From Skeletonema tropicum (lineage: Eukaryota > Bacillariophyta > Thalassiosirophyceae > Thalassiosirales > Thalassiosiraceae): DNA of 64,000 nucleotides. Both the position numbers and the translations under genes were made by a program. The DNA lies in NCBI GenBank assembly GCA_037178625.1, contig CM074149.1:1426001-1490000 (forward strand). The letters run 5' to 3'. How positions within the stretch are numbered: position 1 is the first letter of the stretch; the number at the start of each line of letters is the position of its first letter. Under the pieces are notes generated by a model. That model searched no databases and was not told the DNA's origin. It saw nothing but the letters and a program-made list of their open reading frames with translations. Positions 12,283 through 23,166 of the stretch are shown piece by piece.

Positions 12283-12605
12283 TCACATGGCTGGCAAACG
12301 GCGATATCTTGTCTTCTAGCCAGCCAACGCGAGGACGATAAGTGGCGTTTTGGAAAGCCGCTGAGCAGCTTCATCGATTAGGCATGCAATCATCTTGATT
12401 GGACACCTCTTGAAAGAACGCGTTGTCTTGATCTTGGTCAAAACCAGAGAACACGTCTAGATTCCGCCCAGCTCCATCAAATCCGGCTTCACAGCCAGAT
12501 TTTTGCATATCAGAGGCCCAAATTTGATCAAAAAAATACGATTAATTTGACAACCAGTTTCCAAAGCTCTCTTCAAGCTGCATATCGTCAAAATTACCCC
12601 GGCAC
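12283..12605. repeat. Dispersed repeat R2, copy 1
   Basis: Shares an ordered set of words with 14667-15005 and 40995-41305: cgatatc-tgtctt, ggcgttttggaaagc, a tcgatta...atc-ttctgattg segment, tccgg/ccg-cttcacagccag and tttccaaagctctcttcaagct. The copies are diverged by many substitutions and indels, which indicates an old repeat. None has coding capacity. Confidence 0.7.
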
Positions 12606-13163
12606 CCCTCTTCAGCTCTCTGCTTCTGCTGCCTTGCACATCCAAGATTGAGTGCCGGATATAAGTATAAGAAATGAATAGTGGCCGTGCATGCGCATTG
12701 GACTAGTTCCAACATATTCTTTATTTCCTACTTATCTGTCGAACCAAAGACTCCTCTATGTCTAGAGAGTCTACTGTGTTTCCCTTGGTACATTATGTCA
12801 TCTGGCATTGATTTGATGTTGATGTACTGGCGCTAAAGCTAAAGGTCTCACAGCACTCCAAGTAAGTACGCTAATTGTCCGAGGCAACAACAAATGACAA
12901 AGAGCAACGTCGATATCGATATGAATACTCAACCATGTGTTCAAGTATCAATGAGAGACGAGCTCTTAGCTAGTTATCTAAATCTAAAGGGTGGATCATT
13001 GTCATTGGCCGGATCGCTCGGTCAGAGTAGAAAGATCACACTGATACTACTTTGGACTTTGGCCTCAGTCTCAATCTCAACTTAGTAACAAAAACGGCAC
13101 CAAACACCATTGTGTGCGGCAGCAGCAAGCTTTGGTGATTGACTTTGATTCGATGTCCAGTAT

Positions 13164-13775
13164 TGACCTTTCCACAGCGGGCACGCCCAGTGGGCTATTG
13201 GATCATTTTGTGATATTTCCCCACTTTTCCAAATTCTGTGACTACAGTATATATAGGATTTTTTCACAATTTTGTTAGTAAAATCCTCTAGCTTTGGGCC
13301 ATGGTGGCCAAAATTAAGTTTCAGGGAAGTGGTCTACATGCTAGCCCCGAGATACTATCCTTTAGGTGACTATTATGTGAGTACATACTGTGCGTGGGAG
13401 GTGGTAAAGGCGTATATTTTCGTCGAGATATGCATTTGAAGGTGCTCTCTAACTGGGTGCTAGCTTTGATGGTTGATGGCCAAAGTTTTTTACATGGCAA
13501 AAAGCTAGCGTACTCTCACATGCATTTCTCAGAGGGGAATTGGAATTTTCGGCCATCCAACATATGTATAGAGTCGACAATATAGTCGACGAAAGGTTGG
13601 TAGTACTGGAAATGCATACTAGACATCTTCCTGAGAATTAATTTTGGCCATGAGAGCTGCTCTCTAACTGAAAGCTCTAACAAAATTGTGAAAAAATCCT
13701 ACTGTAGTCACAGATTTCCAGAGAATCGGGGAAAAAGTGGATGAGAAGAGAAAGTGGGCTGCCGTGGAAAGGTCA
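13164..13775. mobile_element. Foldback element, about 100-bp imperfect inverted ends
   Basis: Begins TGACCTTTCCAC and ends GTGGAAAGGTCA. The inverted match continues inward for about 100-115 bases, through the CACTTTTTCCCC, TCTGTGACTACAGTA and GGATTTTTTCACAATTTTGTTAG segments. The roughly 390-base centre has no recognised gene. It directly abuts repeat R3 at 13778 and sits just after the word gattcgatgtccagta, which also forms the terminus of the 10-kb element at 51342. Confidence 0.65.
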
Positions 13776-13777
13776 TT

Positions 13778-14056
13778 CAATTATTGACACCCAAATCCAA
13801 AACGTGAGGGGGGTGGGGGGTTAGAACGCCCCCAAATGCAGAACGCCAGATACCCAATGGGCACTCAATATACCCAAAATAGCTTGTGTCACATCCAAAT
13901 ATTTCTGTGTCGTAGTGGTGTAATAACGGTATTAGAAGTCTTTCTTCTGAGACAATATCAGCTTCTAGATGGCACCGTGTGGTTCTGCATTAACTTGCTG
14001 TTGTTCTACAAAGTCTTGGACTAGGTCCTCAAAACGAGGGGGGGGTTCAATAATAC
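13778..14056 (+). mobile_element. MITE-like repeat R3, copy 1
   Basis: About 279 bases matching the reverse complement of 51364-51648. Shared landmarks are gacacccaaatccaaa, the C/G-rich ggggggtta, aatgcagaacgccagatacccaatg, cacatccaaatatttctg and ctagatggcaccg. It ends TCAATAATAC, and its left end CAATTATTGA is the slightly degraded inverse. The intact copy has 10-bp perfect ends, so I call it a small non-autonomous element. Confidence 0.7.
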
Positions 14057-15779
14057 TCCCAGTAAATAGCTCCTGAATACCATCCTAAACTAATCACTAA
14101 TTATTCTTTTAAAAACACTGATTCTTTTAAAATAAATCTGGTATGTAATGGTAATCGATCGAATCAAAGTCGCCTTTGGCTCCCAGTATTGTAGAGACGG
14201 ACTCCCAAATACAAATTCGAAAATTATCTGACGGAGGAGGAGGAGGAGGAGAACCACCGCAGCAAAATTTGAGCCGACCTCCCTCTAAGTATCCAATTAT
14301 CCATCACCATCATAATCAAAATCAAAATATTGTGTGCGGCAGCATTAGCAGCAAGCTTCGGCTCTAAACTCCAGTAGAGACGGACTCCCAAATTCAAAAA
14401 TTATCTGACGAAGGAGGAGGAGGAGGAGGAGGAGAAACACCGCAGCAAAATTTGAGCCCACCTCCCTCTATCCATCACCACCATAATCAAAAGAACTACA
14501 GCTCTAATCTTCTACCGAAGCTTGGATACTACAGCTCTAATCTTCTACCGAAGCTTAGACAACCACAATAAAACTAATCGTAACACCAAACAGATGAGAC
14601 ATGTTAACAAACGATCCAGAACTTCATCTTGATCTTGTAAAGCTCAAGCTCAAGCAGCTCAAAATTGACATGAACAGCCGATATCTTGTCTTCTAGCTCT
14701 AGCTCTAGCCAGCCATATCGAGGATGATAAGTGGCATTTTGGAAAGCTCTCATCAAGCTCTACCGATCGGACATGTAATCATCTTGATTGGACGACTCTT
14801 GAAAGGACGTCGTCACTGTCAAAAGAGGTCTAGCTTCCGCTTCCGCCCAGCAGCTCGGTCAAATCCGGCTTCACAGCCAGAACCAGAATTTCACGTCAGA
14901 GGCCCAAATTTTAGTTTGATCAAAATACTATATGACAACCGTTCCAAAGCCAAAGCTCGCTTCAAGTTCAAGCTGCATCTGCATCGATTAAAACAACTAC
15001 CTCTTCTTGACGCAACAACAATGATATATTAGTTCGTGGCTGGTTTAAAAGTCCACTCGCTGAAGCTCTGTCTACCCTACAGGTTGCTGATGGGAAGACC
15101 TATGACCAAACTCCTAAGACTTCAGGTTGGCGGCGACAAATTAACAGCCACAGAAGGTGCGAAACATACTTGCCTAACTTTCTTCGGTGGACACGCCTCA
15201 AGCTCAAATGTTCAACCAGAATTGATTGAAGATAGAAGCTATACGACGACTGATTAATCTCTTAACTTGCGCAGATTTGCAGCAGTAAGAGGGTTGCGTA
15301 GTAATAGCGGTTCTGTCAGATCTCTCCAACAAGGAAGTGGATTGCTCCAGATTTCTCCTCAGAAATCGTTCCGATGCGTCAATTGACTGTTGTTTATTTT
15401 ATTTCTTTTCCTCTCTATGAGATCAAGCGCATTTGCTTCCAAACTGCTTCAAAACGCTCTCTCCTACCTAAAAGCTACCATAGATACTCTACAATAACAT
15501 AACTGTATAGAATCCGTACATACGCGAAATATCGCATCCTGTGTCATATTATAATCACTGCTTGGCATCCATCGGGCGCCCTCGCCCCTCGCAAAAAAGA
15601 CACTTTCATAAACGCTCAAGATGAAAGTTGGCACATCTGTATACATCCTATTCCTATGATGTTACAAACGTCCCAAAAGACCATATACGTATAAGTATAA
15701 GGGCACAACAATCTAAATCTAACTGGCCCTCTGCCTCCAACCTCCAAAAGCTTCTGCTCCTTTGTCGATAACGACATGC
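14057..15779. other. Gene-free repeats: tandem duplication and R2 copy 2
   Basis: An imperfect tandem duplication occupies 14189-14490: two units each have agacggactcccaaat, attatctgacg, a GGA run and ccgcagcaaaatttgagcc. It is followed by a roughly 34-base unit repeated twice (ctacagctctaatcttctac). R2 copy 2 lies at 14667-15005. A short fossil of the Ser/Pro/Lys gene 3' end (agatgagacatg...aacaaacgatccagaa) sits at 14583-14632. No supported gene. Confidence 0.6.
14667..15005. repeat. Dispersed repeat R2, copy 2
   Basis: Same word order as the copies at 12283 and 40995. This copy keeps ccgatatcttgtcttctagc and aaatccggcttcacagccag, closest to copy 1. Confidence 0.7.
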
Positions 15780-16310
15780 AAGCACGAGCCCAATAGATAG
15801 ATGTACACGGACAGCTAAATCTGAATCAAAGTCTTCACTATAACGAGGATACTAAATAATAATTAGAGTTAGATCGCCATAAACATAAAATGCGCGCTGC
15901 TTTTCTCTTTCATACTTCATTCCTAAAGCATTCGACAATCCCCTACCCCTACCCTTTATTCATCTATTCTACATACAGAAACACTTTCAACAACCCAAGC
16001 CTTCTGGCCATGGTGATGACACTTCCATTCGACTCTGTGCCGTTGCCGCGCACTCTCTCCTCTAGCTCTAGTAATAAATAGCTCCAAAAGCCACAATCAA
16101 ACCCATTGTGACACCAAAGAGATGAGACATGCCAGCAAACGATCCAGAAGACTTCATCTGTTGCACTTGCATGTTTGACAAGCGACTGTTTGACAGGAGC
16201 AGATCATTTGCAATCGCATTTTTGCATTAGCGGCCTTGCCAATTAGGAATTCTTACGACTCTTGCTCATTTGGAAAAAGTTGATGGGGACGAGGAAGGCT
16301 TCTTAGAAGG
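15780..16310 (-). pseudogene. Fossil 3' end of a Ser/Pro/Lys-rich secreted-protein gene
   Basis: Diverged copy of the 3' flank and C-terminal coding region found at 21210-21680 and 31170-31660. Shared landmarks are acggacagctaaat, ataacgaggatact, tctagtaataaat, the antisense of the C-terminus (cacaatcaaac...gtgacacc, agatgagacatgcc) and gatccagaagacttcat. Frame is lost by many indels and the Ser/Pro repeat region is missing. It is joined at about 16290 to a fossil of another gene, so the junction is a rearrangement. Not expected to be functional. Confidence 0.75.
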
Positions 16311-16960
16311 CGCCTCTCCAATCTCTCTCAACCAGTACTCTTCTCATGGCAATTCTCGAATGTTAATGAAGAAGATTATGTAGTACACGAAGGAGACATA
16401 GACATAGTTGCTTAGTTGAGTCTCTCACGCTCAAGATTATTGAATGTGAGCTGCAGGATGATGAGGAGTTTCATGAGGTCCACACTACTTCTACTTGCAG
16501 GTGTGTAGATGTGTGAAGGCATACTTACTCTCTTTTTTTGTGTTTGTGTTCGTGTAGGTAGGTGTAGAATTGAGTATTCAATTCGCTTTTGACGGGAGTC
16601 TATATATATGTGTGTGTGTACAAATATCTGGCACTGGCATAGAGATCTAATTTGTATATAGATCGGATTATCACAACCACAACCACATCAAAATCAAATC
16701 CGCTTGTGTTAGCGTTAGCCGATGGTACTGGTAGGAGAAGTAATTAGATGTCGTCCCGGTGCAGACGGTCAAGTTAGAGTTAGACATGATGGAACATTCG
16801 ATTTTTCTCCAGACTTAGAATGAATGGCTGATCCTGAACAACTGCAACTCTGTGATAAGAGCGATTGAACGTTGGCAACATGAATTCATGGTCACGGGCA
16901 GGAGTGAGTTTCGAGTTTCGATGCAATCACAATCATATTCATATGGATATGGATATGGTA
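16290..16960 (+). pseudogene. Fossil 3' end of the 337-aa gene
   Basis: Matches 19590-20215: the last roughly 55 codons of the gene at 18777-19790 (ctctctcaaccagtactc, catggcaattctcgaatgtt, gagctgcaggatgatga), its stop region and about 400 bases of 3' flank with ctggcactggcatagagatc and gttagagttagacatga. It is interrupted by in-frame stops and 4-12 base indels. It shows that the 18.8-kb gene and its surroundings have been duplicated locally. Confidence 0.8.
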
Positions 16961-17159
16961 ATGGTACAATTACAATGACAATGACAATGAAAAGAAGACC
17001 CCATAACAATCAGCACGTTTCTGAAGTAGCTGTGTTGACTGATCGATAGAATCATAACAAATCTTCGAAGAAACCACTCAAATTCAACTATATATGTATG
17101 AAGAAAGGAGTGTGGTGGCTTCGCCGCCTTCGCACTGGAAGAGAATGTGGAAATTTTGA

Positions 17160-18372
17160 CCAAAAGTGTAACTCATAATTCAACTTATCGTGTAATGAAA
17201 TACTCTAAGCCCTTTCATCGTGAAATCACCATCACCGAACACACAAGCAAGATGATGATGACACTTCTGCGCCGACGAGAGGCAACAAACAAGTGGGAAG
17301 TGCTGGACGAATGATAAAAGATTATCTCCTCTCTCAAGTCTCTCCTACGGATCAAATTCTGAAGACAGCACTCTCGTGTAACCACCGTATTTACGCAAAT
17401 AATGCACAGACATCACTTTTTGTGTGCTGGCACCACAACTCTCACGTCGACTGCTGCTACACCATAGAAAATTGGCATGCAACCGAACCAAAATACACGG
17501 AGAACATGTGTGATGTTGCCGCCAATATGGTACCTTTTCAAGCGCTGTCGATCTCGAATAAACACTCAACACGTGATGATGCTTTTTGACGTCGCTCGAC
17601 ATCAACCATATAAGATACGTTGGGTAAAGCTACCGTCTCTTCTCGCAGTATATTTACTCATATAATCGTTCATACTGATCTGCTCCGTCACAGGATGGGT
17701 TTTTGTGGTCGTTGGTGGCTGCGTCGTTCGCGTATGCAAGTTGCTTTGTCGCTAATGAAAGAGGGCACATCTCCGTCCAAAATCTGTCCACACACAACAA
17801 TCAGCATGTACTATGAAAAACATCGGCAATGACACATAGAGAAAGCTCTATTTGAGCCGGCTTGAGGCTCTGTGTCAGCAGAGAAGGTTGTGTAGTGTAA
17901 TATGAATGTATATATTGCAAGCATTTCTGATGCACAAGTTTACAAAAGAAGGTGCAAGCAGATGAGGAATTAGTTGGCCATGAAAGCCTCAATCCTGAAC
18001 CAGAGAGTGCAAGCAGGTGTAGGAAGAGTAGAAATAGTTAATGCATTAGATTATTATTGTTGTTCTTGGCAGTACTTGCTCATTCGTCTCACTTTGTACT
18101 AGAGGCACGTGAGAACGGCAGCATGCAGGATCTTCTAGCGTATTCAATCTGCGTAGGAACTAGTACCTTCGAGTTGAATATTCAACTCAAAAAATTCAAC
18201 CCAAAATGCAACTCGGCACATGCACGAAAAGCTAAAAAATGTGGGTGAAAAGGTGCTATTTGGGACCTTTTCAAAAACCTTTTCGCACAAATTCAACTCC
18301 TCTACACAAGAGCAACGTGGGATCTCAGTACACCACAGGCGTGCAACTTGAGTTGAATTTCCGGCTGAATGT
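17160..18372 (+). repeat. Solitary diverged monomer of the 1.2-kb satellite
   Basis: One complete unit in the phase used by the array at 51647-59190, from aactcataattcaacttatc to gagttgaatttccggctgaat. It differs from the array consensus by scattered substitutions, and the changes hit all codon positions of the overlapping frames, so those frames are probably not genes. The 18-bp palindrome GAGTTGAATATTCAACTC is kept at 18173-18190. It is likely an ancestral or outlying copy. Confidence 0.85.
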
Positions 18373-18776
18373 GTATATGTATGGAGGTATCTACCATTTA
18401 AAACTATAGGCGGGCATCTATCTCTATCTATCTCTTGTCTAAGGCGTTCGCATATTGAAGACTTTCATGCCAATGACAGCACACAAGATAATAATTTTTT
18501 TTTTTTTTTTTTAAGATAAATAAGTGATTAGTTTAGGATGGTATTCAGGAGCTGTTTAGCCCGCCCTCTTTGGAATTTGAATAAGGTACCTTATGAGTGG
18601 CAAATGCCAACTGCGACATGCAATTTTGTTGTAAATACTTCTAATAAAAACAATAGCAACAGTCTGCCGCAGCAAGCTTGAGTGTCCATTGATCTTCTTA
18701 TCGTTATCGTTACACACATAATTCGCTACTCGTCCCCTTCAGCTTTACATCTCATACAGCATACTTACTACCTATC
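18373..18776. other. 5' flank of the 337-aa gene
   Basis: Contains a tctatctc simple repeat (about 18420-18440) and a T18 tract at 18496-18513. The last 100 bases before the ATG at 18777 (tcgttacacacataattcgc...) are pyrimidine-rich and may be the 5' leader. No other gene was found. Confidence 0.4.
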
Positions 18777-19790
18777 ATGACCGACACCGACATGAAGAGT
18801 GGTGGTAAATGCTTCAACGCAGTCGTCTTCAACGATGGGGAGATTGTACATCGACAAAAGAAGACGACGTCTTCTCTAGAATGTTATTTTGCTTTGCCAG
18901 AGTTCTTTTCACCCGACGATATCGACTTGTTCCCGACGCCGACGGCGGCAGCAGATGTAGAGCAGAAGCAACAGCAAGACAAAGAGGTTGATGGCGCTCA
19001 AGTCGCAGAGGAAAGCAAATCCGCATTTTGCTTTCCTGTCGACTTCAATAGAGCGTTTGGTTTGATGGAAAACGACGAAGAGGGTATGGGCCAAAACAAG
19101 AATTCTTCTCTGGAATGTTGTTTTGCTTTGCCAGAGTTCTTTTCAACTGACGATATCGACTTGTTCCCAACGGCGCAGCAACAGCAACAGCAACAGAAAG
19201 GTGTAGGCGCTGCAGACATGGACCATCAAACAACAACTCCTCCAAGAGCATCATCCAAGAAGTTGCATAATTCATCGCCCACGAGTGTTATCTTACCGAA
19301 CACACATGACAATGATGCACCTACGGAAAAGGAGCAGCAATATCATGCACTTTGTCGGGCAAGAATGCGAGCCATGATCGAACCATATGATGAGATCATG
19401 AATGATAATGACTATGCCAATCCCGATGCTTTAATGCAAACGCCGTCTCATCTTGAACTCTTGGGAAAGGTCTGTCACAAGAAAGATAGCAGGATGAAGA
19501 CATTACAAAGTTCAGACATGGCCCCTTGGTCTCCAACCCACCCACAGACACAGAGGAGTACATCAACATCACCTAAATCGATATTTGGTGAAAATGAATG
19601 CTGGGATTTGGATGTTGGACAGCTACTCTCTAATCTCTCTCAACCAGTACTCTCCTCATGGCAATTCTCGAATGTTGATGAAAAAGACGTCAATGTACAC
19701 GAAGGAGACATAGTTGAGTCTCTCACAATTGAATGTGAGCTGCAGGATGATGATGAGTTTCTTGAGGTCCACATACTTGCAGGTGTGTAG
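18777..19790 (+). CDS. Unrecognised acidic protein, 337 aa, with internal duplication
   Basis: A single open frame from ATG (MTDTDMKSGGKCFNAV) to TAG. Residues 32-54 and 110-132 are near-identical repeats of the form SSLEC.FALPEFFS.DDIDLFPT, each followed by a short Gln run, so a roughly 78-residue module has been duplicated in tandem. The remainder is polar and acidic; a conserved-looking tail ends ECELQDDDEFLEVHILAGV. There is no signal peptide, membrane segment or known domain. A degenerate copy of its 3' end lies at 16290-16960. It is probably soluble and cytosolic or nuclear; the acidic repeat with aromatic residues (ALPEFFS) would suit a short interaction motif, but this is inference. 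Function is unknown. Confidence 0.7.
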   Translation: MTDTDMKSGGKCFNAVVFNDGEIVHRQKKTTSSLECYFALPEFFSPDDIDLFPTPTAAADVEQKQQQDKEVDGAQVAEESKSAFCFPVDFNRAFGLMENDEEGMGQNKNSSLECCFALPEFFSTDDIDLFPTAQQQQQQQKGVGAADMDHQTTTPPRASSKKLHNSSPTSVILPNTHDNDAPTEKEQQYHALCRARMRAMIEPYDEIMNDNDYANPDALMQTPSHLELLGKVCHKKDSRMKTLQSSDMAPWSPTHPQTQRSTSTSPKSIFGENECWDLDVGQLLSNLSQPVLSSWQFSNVDEKDVNVHEGDIVESLTIECELQDDDEFLEVHILAGV

Positions 19791-20220
19791 ATGTGAAGGC
19801 ATACTTACTCTAGTTTTTGTGTAGGTTTAGAATTCATATTTATATTTATATGTATTCGATTCACTTTTGACGGGAGTCTATGTCTATGTGTGTACAAATC
19901 TGGCACTGGCACTGGCACTGGCATAGAGATCTAATTTGTAAAGAACGTATTATCACAACCGCAACCACAGTAACAGTACTTATATTATGCATCAAATCTG
20001 CTTGTGTTAGTGTTAGCGTCAGTTTTAGCTGATGGTACTGGTAGGAGTAGGAGAAGTTATTACTATAGATGTCGTCCCGGTGCAGGCGGTCAAGTTAGAG
20101 TTAGACATGAAGGAACATTCGATTTTTCTCCGGACTTAGAGTGAATAGCTGAACCTGAACAACTGCAACTCTGTGATAAGAGGTTTCGATGCAATCATAT
20201 TCATATGGATCTGGATCATT

Positions 20221-20590
20221 CATCATTATTATTTGACTGCTCTGACAATCAACGATGAGGATAAGATTGTCTCAGTAGTGAAGTACTTAGGCATAAAAGC
20301 CTACCTTCACTTTGATTTGCTCACTCTTTGAACGACGATCCAGAATTGATGATTCCGCTCTCACGGTGTGTCTTCGTCTTCGTCGGCTACATCGTGATGA
20401 CTTGCATGTTGATTTTTTGTAGCGTGTTGGCCTGGACACAAAGTTCGTCCTCCACCTCATCGCTCTCGGCTCTGTCGTCTGCCTTAACCTTACATCTATC
20501 GGCATGTATCGAAATATATTCATCAAGTGGCAAACTACAGCGACATCTTGCCCCGTTGTATTGGATAGCCGAGCATGTTGGATAAGTTCA
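20221..20590 (+). repeat. Repeat R1, copy 1 (left-truncated)
   Basis: R1 is a block of up to about 560 bases. Its landmarks, in order, are cacaagattgatttaaac, aaagcctgttgggcgtaatg, cgaaaccgacgtcgaac, gacaatcaacgatgaggata, gtctcagtagtgaagtact, gtcttcgtcggctacatcg and gttggcctggacacaaag. It occurs at the module boundaries of the surface-protein cluster. This copy lacks the first part and joins the 337-aa gene's downstream flank at about 20215. Confidence 0.85.
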
Positions 20591-20687
20591 TGAGCAATTG
20601 ACAGAAAGGCCGCGCTTTTTTGTATCAGTTCCTATGCATGTACGTAGAAAAATGTGTCGTTACGACGAGAAAAGACATCAGTATTTT

Positions 20688-21067
20688 CAGGGACCCTCCG
20701 TGAAATAGGTACCCCCCCCCCCCCCCCCTGGATAAAAATTTTGGCAGCCTGCTCTAGAGAGGTGGGTATAACTTGAGTTTTCACCCAAGAGACTCCGCCA
20801 CCCCTCCACAATCCACGACATCATGATCATGATGTTGTGTGTTGATGCAGTGCTGGTTCGAATTGTGATTGTGCAGTCGTTGAATCTTGTTGCGATGATA
20901 TACGAGGGTTGACTCTACTAGCCTCGAGGTGAACACAATCAAGTGCAGCAACTTGAGCCCACTACTCTAGTTGAATCCGGAGGAGGTGGATAAATATTTT
21001 GGCTAGGCTGTGATTTGGAGGGTGGGTATAAGCCGAGTAGGTGGGTATAGTTCGCGGAGGGTCCCTG
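20688..21067. mobile_element. MITE with 13-bp TIRs, copy 1
   Basis: 380 bases bounded by CAGGGACCCTCCG and its exact inverse CGGAGGGTCCCTG, with a long C tract near 20710-20727. The copy at 30648-31021 is flanked by TA on both sides. The inverted third copy of the surrounding DNA (61870-61880) has an uninterrupted TA site, so this is a real insertion with a TA target duplication, as in Tc1/mariner-type elements. No coding capacity. Confidence 0.88.
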
Positions 21068-21492
21068 TACTTTCTTGGAGACAAGTCGTCAGAGAAAAAG
21101 CTATGAGGTGCACTGACGGATTCAGTGAATTATTCCATCAGTTCGATTCACATAATGCAGAGCACCTATGTACATATCTCTAGATCTAGAGCTAGAGATG
21201 TTTGTAGTAGATTTAGATGTGCACGGAGCTGAATGTCTTCAGTAACAATAACGAGGATACTATTAGTTCGCCATGGCCATATCCATATTATATCGCACTG
21301 CTTTTTTTCATATTCATAGTTCATTTCTAAAACATTTGCCACTATCCTCTACAAACATACACTTTCAATCCAAGCTCGGGCCATGGAACACATTTTACAC
21401 ATTCGACTCACTGCCGCCACACACACACTCTCTCAACCTACACATTCAAACATCACACGCTACTACTTTTGGCCTTTGTCCTAACTTTCCTT

Positions 21493-22131
21493 CTAGTAAT
21501 AAATGAAACCAAAAGTCACAATCAAACTCGCGGTAACACCGAATAGATGAGACATGTCAGCAACAATCGATCCAGAAGACCTCAGCTCTTGCATTTGAAT
21601 GTTTGATAGAAACAGTGCATTTGCATCTGCATTGAGCGCTTTGGCACTTTTAGGACTCTTGCTCGCTTTGGCACTTTTAGGACCCTTGCTCGCTTTGGAG
21701 TAACTATTTCTATTTGTCGGGGATGAAGTCTTGTTAGAAGGCTCCGAAGAGGGCCCAGATGATGGCTGAGAAGATGGCTCACTAGAAGGCTGAGATGACG
21801 ACTCATCATTAGATGGCTCTGTCGATGGCTGAGACGAAGGCTCCAGAGAGGGCACTGAAGAGGGCCCAGACGATGGCTCGCCAGAAGGCTCACTAGAAGG
21901 CTCCGAAGAGGGCTCCGAAGAGGGCTGAGACGATGGATCGCTGGAAGGCTCCGAAGAGGGCTCCGAAGAAGGCTCTGAAGAGGGTTGTTCAGAGGGATCC
22001 GAAGAGGGTTGTTCAGAGGGATCCGAAGATGGCTGGGAAGATGGCACGCGAGTGGGCTCAAGAGTTTGTGCAGCAACGCGACCAACTGCAGTTACAATAA
22101 GAAGTGCTCGTGTAGCAGCAGCGAACCTCAT
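21493..22131 (-). CDS. Secreted Ser/Pro/Glu-rich protein with a Lys-x-x-Lys cluster, 212 aa
   Basis: N-terminus [22 protein letters not shown] is a typical cleavable signal peptide. Residues about 30-135 are a PSSEPSS/PSSQPSS-type repeat (extended, likely heavily modified). Residues 146-164 carry seven lysines exactly three apart (K146, 149, 152, 155, 158, 161, 164) separated by A, S, G and P. The last roughly 25 residues are hydrophobic ([19 protein letters not shown]) with almost no charged tail, so they could be a membrane anchor or a GPI-attachment signal. The C-terminal two thirds are nearly identical to the gene at 31449, but the N-terminus is unrelated to it. The lysine spacing matches the pentalysine clusters described for silaffins; a biosilica or cell-surface role is an inference. 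Confidence 0.78.
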   Translation of the reverse strand: MRFAAATRALLIVTAVGRVAAQTLEPTRVPSSQPSSDPSEQPSSDPSEQPSSEPSSEPSSEPSSDPSSQPSSEPSSEPSSEPSGEPSSGPSSVPSLEPSSQPSTEPSNDESSSQPSSEPSSQPSSGPSSEPSNKTSSPTNRNSYSKASKGPKSAKASKSPKSAKALNADANALFLSNIQMQELRSSGSIVADMSHLFGVTASLIVTFGFIYY

Positions 22132-23166
22132 GATGATTTGTTTTTATTTCAGAATGTTCTTCAATTGATAATGAATGACAGAGCAACGTTAGTTGGGTTT
22201 TGAATTTGGAGAGCGAATGGATGATAATGATGTCAGGACAAAAGTTAGTTGTCATGGCCGACGAAGAACTATTTCTCCTATTTACACACTGAGTTGACAG
22301 AACGACGGGCCTTCACTTACGATGCAAATTGTGAGAGAATAGTCTCAATGGGCGGGTCTGCGGATGTGCAACGAGCAACGAGATGGTAGCTTGAAGACGC
22401 GAATTGTAGGAGTAGTTCCTTTTGTCTGCCAATTGCAACGATAAAATAATGTGCGTGGCGAGGGCAAGGGCTGATGCTTACTTCTGCTCGCTTGGCGGGC
22501 GCAGCAAGCACGCTGATTCACCGCGCTAGTAAATTGCGTTTTTATTTGAGCTCCTATGTACGTTATTTTTTACCTTACCTTAGCTACTGTACACTTACAC
22601 GAGCTACCGTACATCAAAAAACCATCATGACCATGGCATCCGACAGCGTAGACGCCGTCGCCTATATCTCAGCTAATACCAAGTCCCTAATTAAGTTTGA
22701 TAGATTAAATCGCTTCTATTAATATATAATAACAAGATTATTTGGTCAGAACATTAATAATTACGACGAGAGGCCCTTCGGATAGGGGGTCAAATATTGT
22801 GATGATGCGTCGAATTTTCACCGCAAGGCAGTGCTTTGAGTGACTTTGGGGGTGGCTGTGGCAATAATACTTGGTCGGTACATTCAAATAAATGTATTGT
22901 ATCGATCAGCCGAGCATCATCGCTGTAGACATCCTCGAAAATTCTTTTAGGGACCGACATGGTGCAGAAGTTCGGCGTCGGCACCTGTGTGCTGAAAATG
23001 CGCTCTAGCTCTCTCAATATTGCTCCTGACCATCATAGTAACCAACTTAATCGCTTCTAATGATGTTGAAGAAGACAAAAAGGCCGTTACTATGATGGTC
23101 ACAAGCACTTCCTAAGGTACTAGAGTACGCCGAATAATCACCATGGAGGGGGTGTTTTTGTGCGGT
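22132..23166. other. Spacer upstream of the secreted-protein gene
   Basis: This segment is absent from the otherwise parallel second module (31.4-32.6 kb). Two short frames look faintly coding but cannot be supported: minus 22790-23017 (contains PTPNFCTMSVPKRIFEDVY) and the plus stretch from the ATG at 22627 (MTMASDSVDAVAYISANTK). They may be fragments of an old gene cut by rearrangement. Confidence 0.35.

Noticed and set aside
20328..20585. Small R1-encoded proteins on either strand
   Set aside because: Frames in R1 differ between copies through frame-changing indels, so R1 behaves as non-coding repeat or shared upstream sequence.
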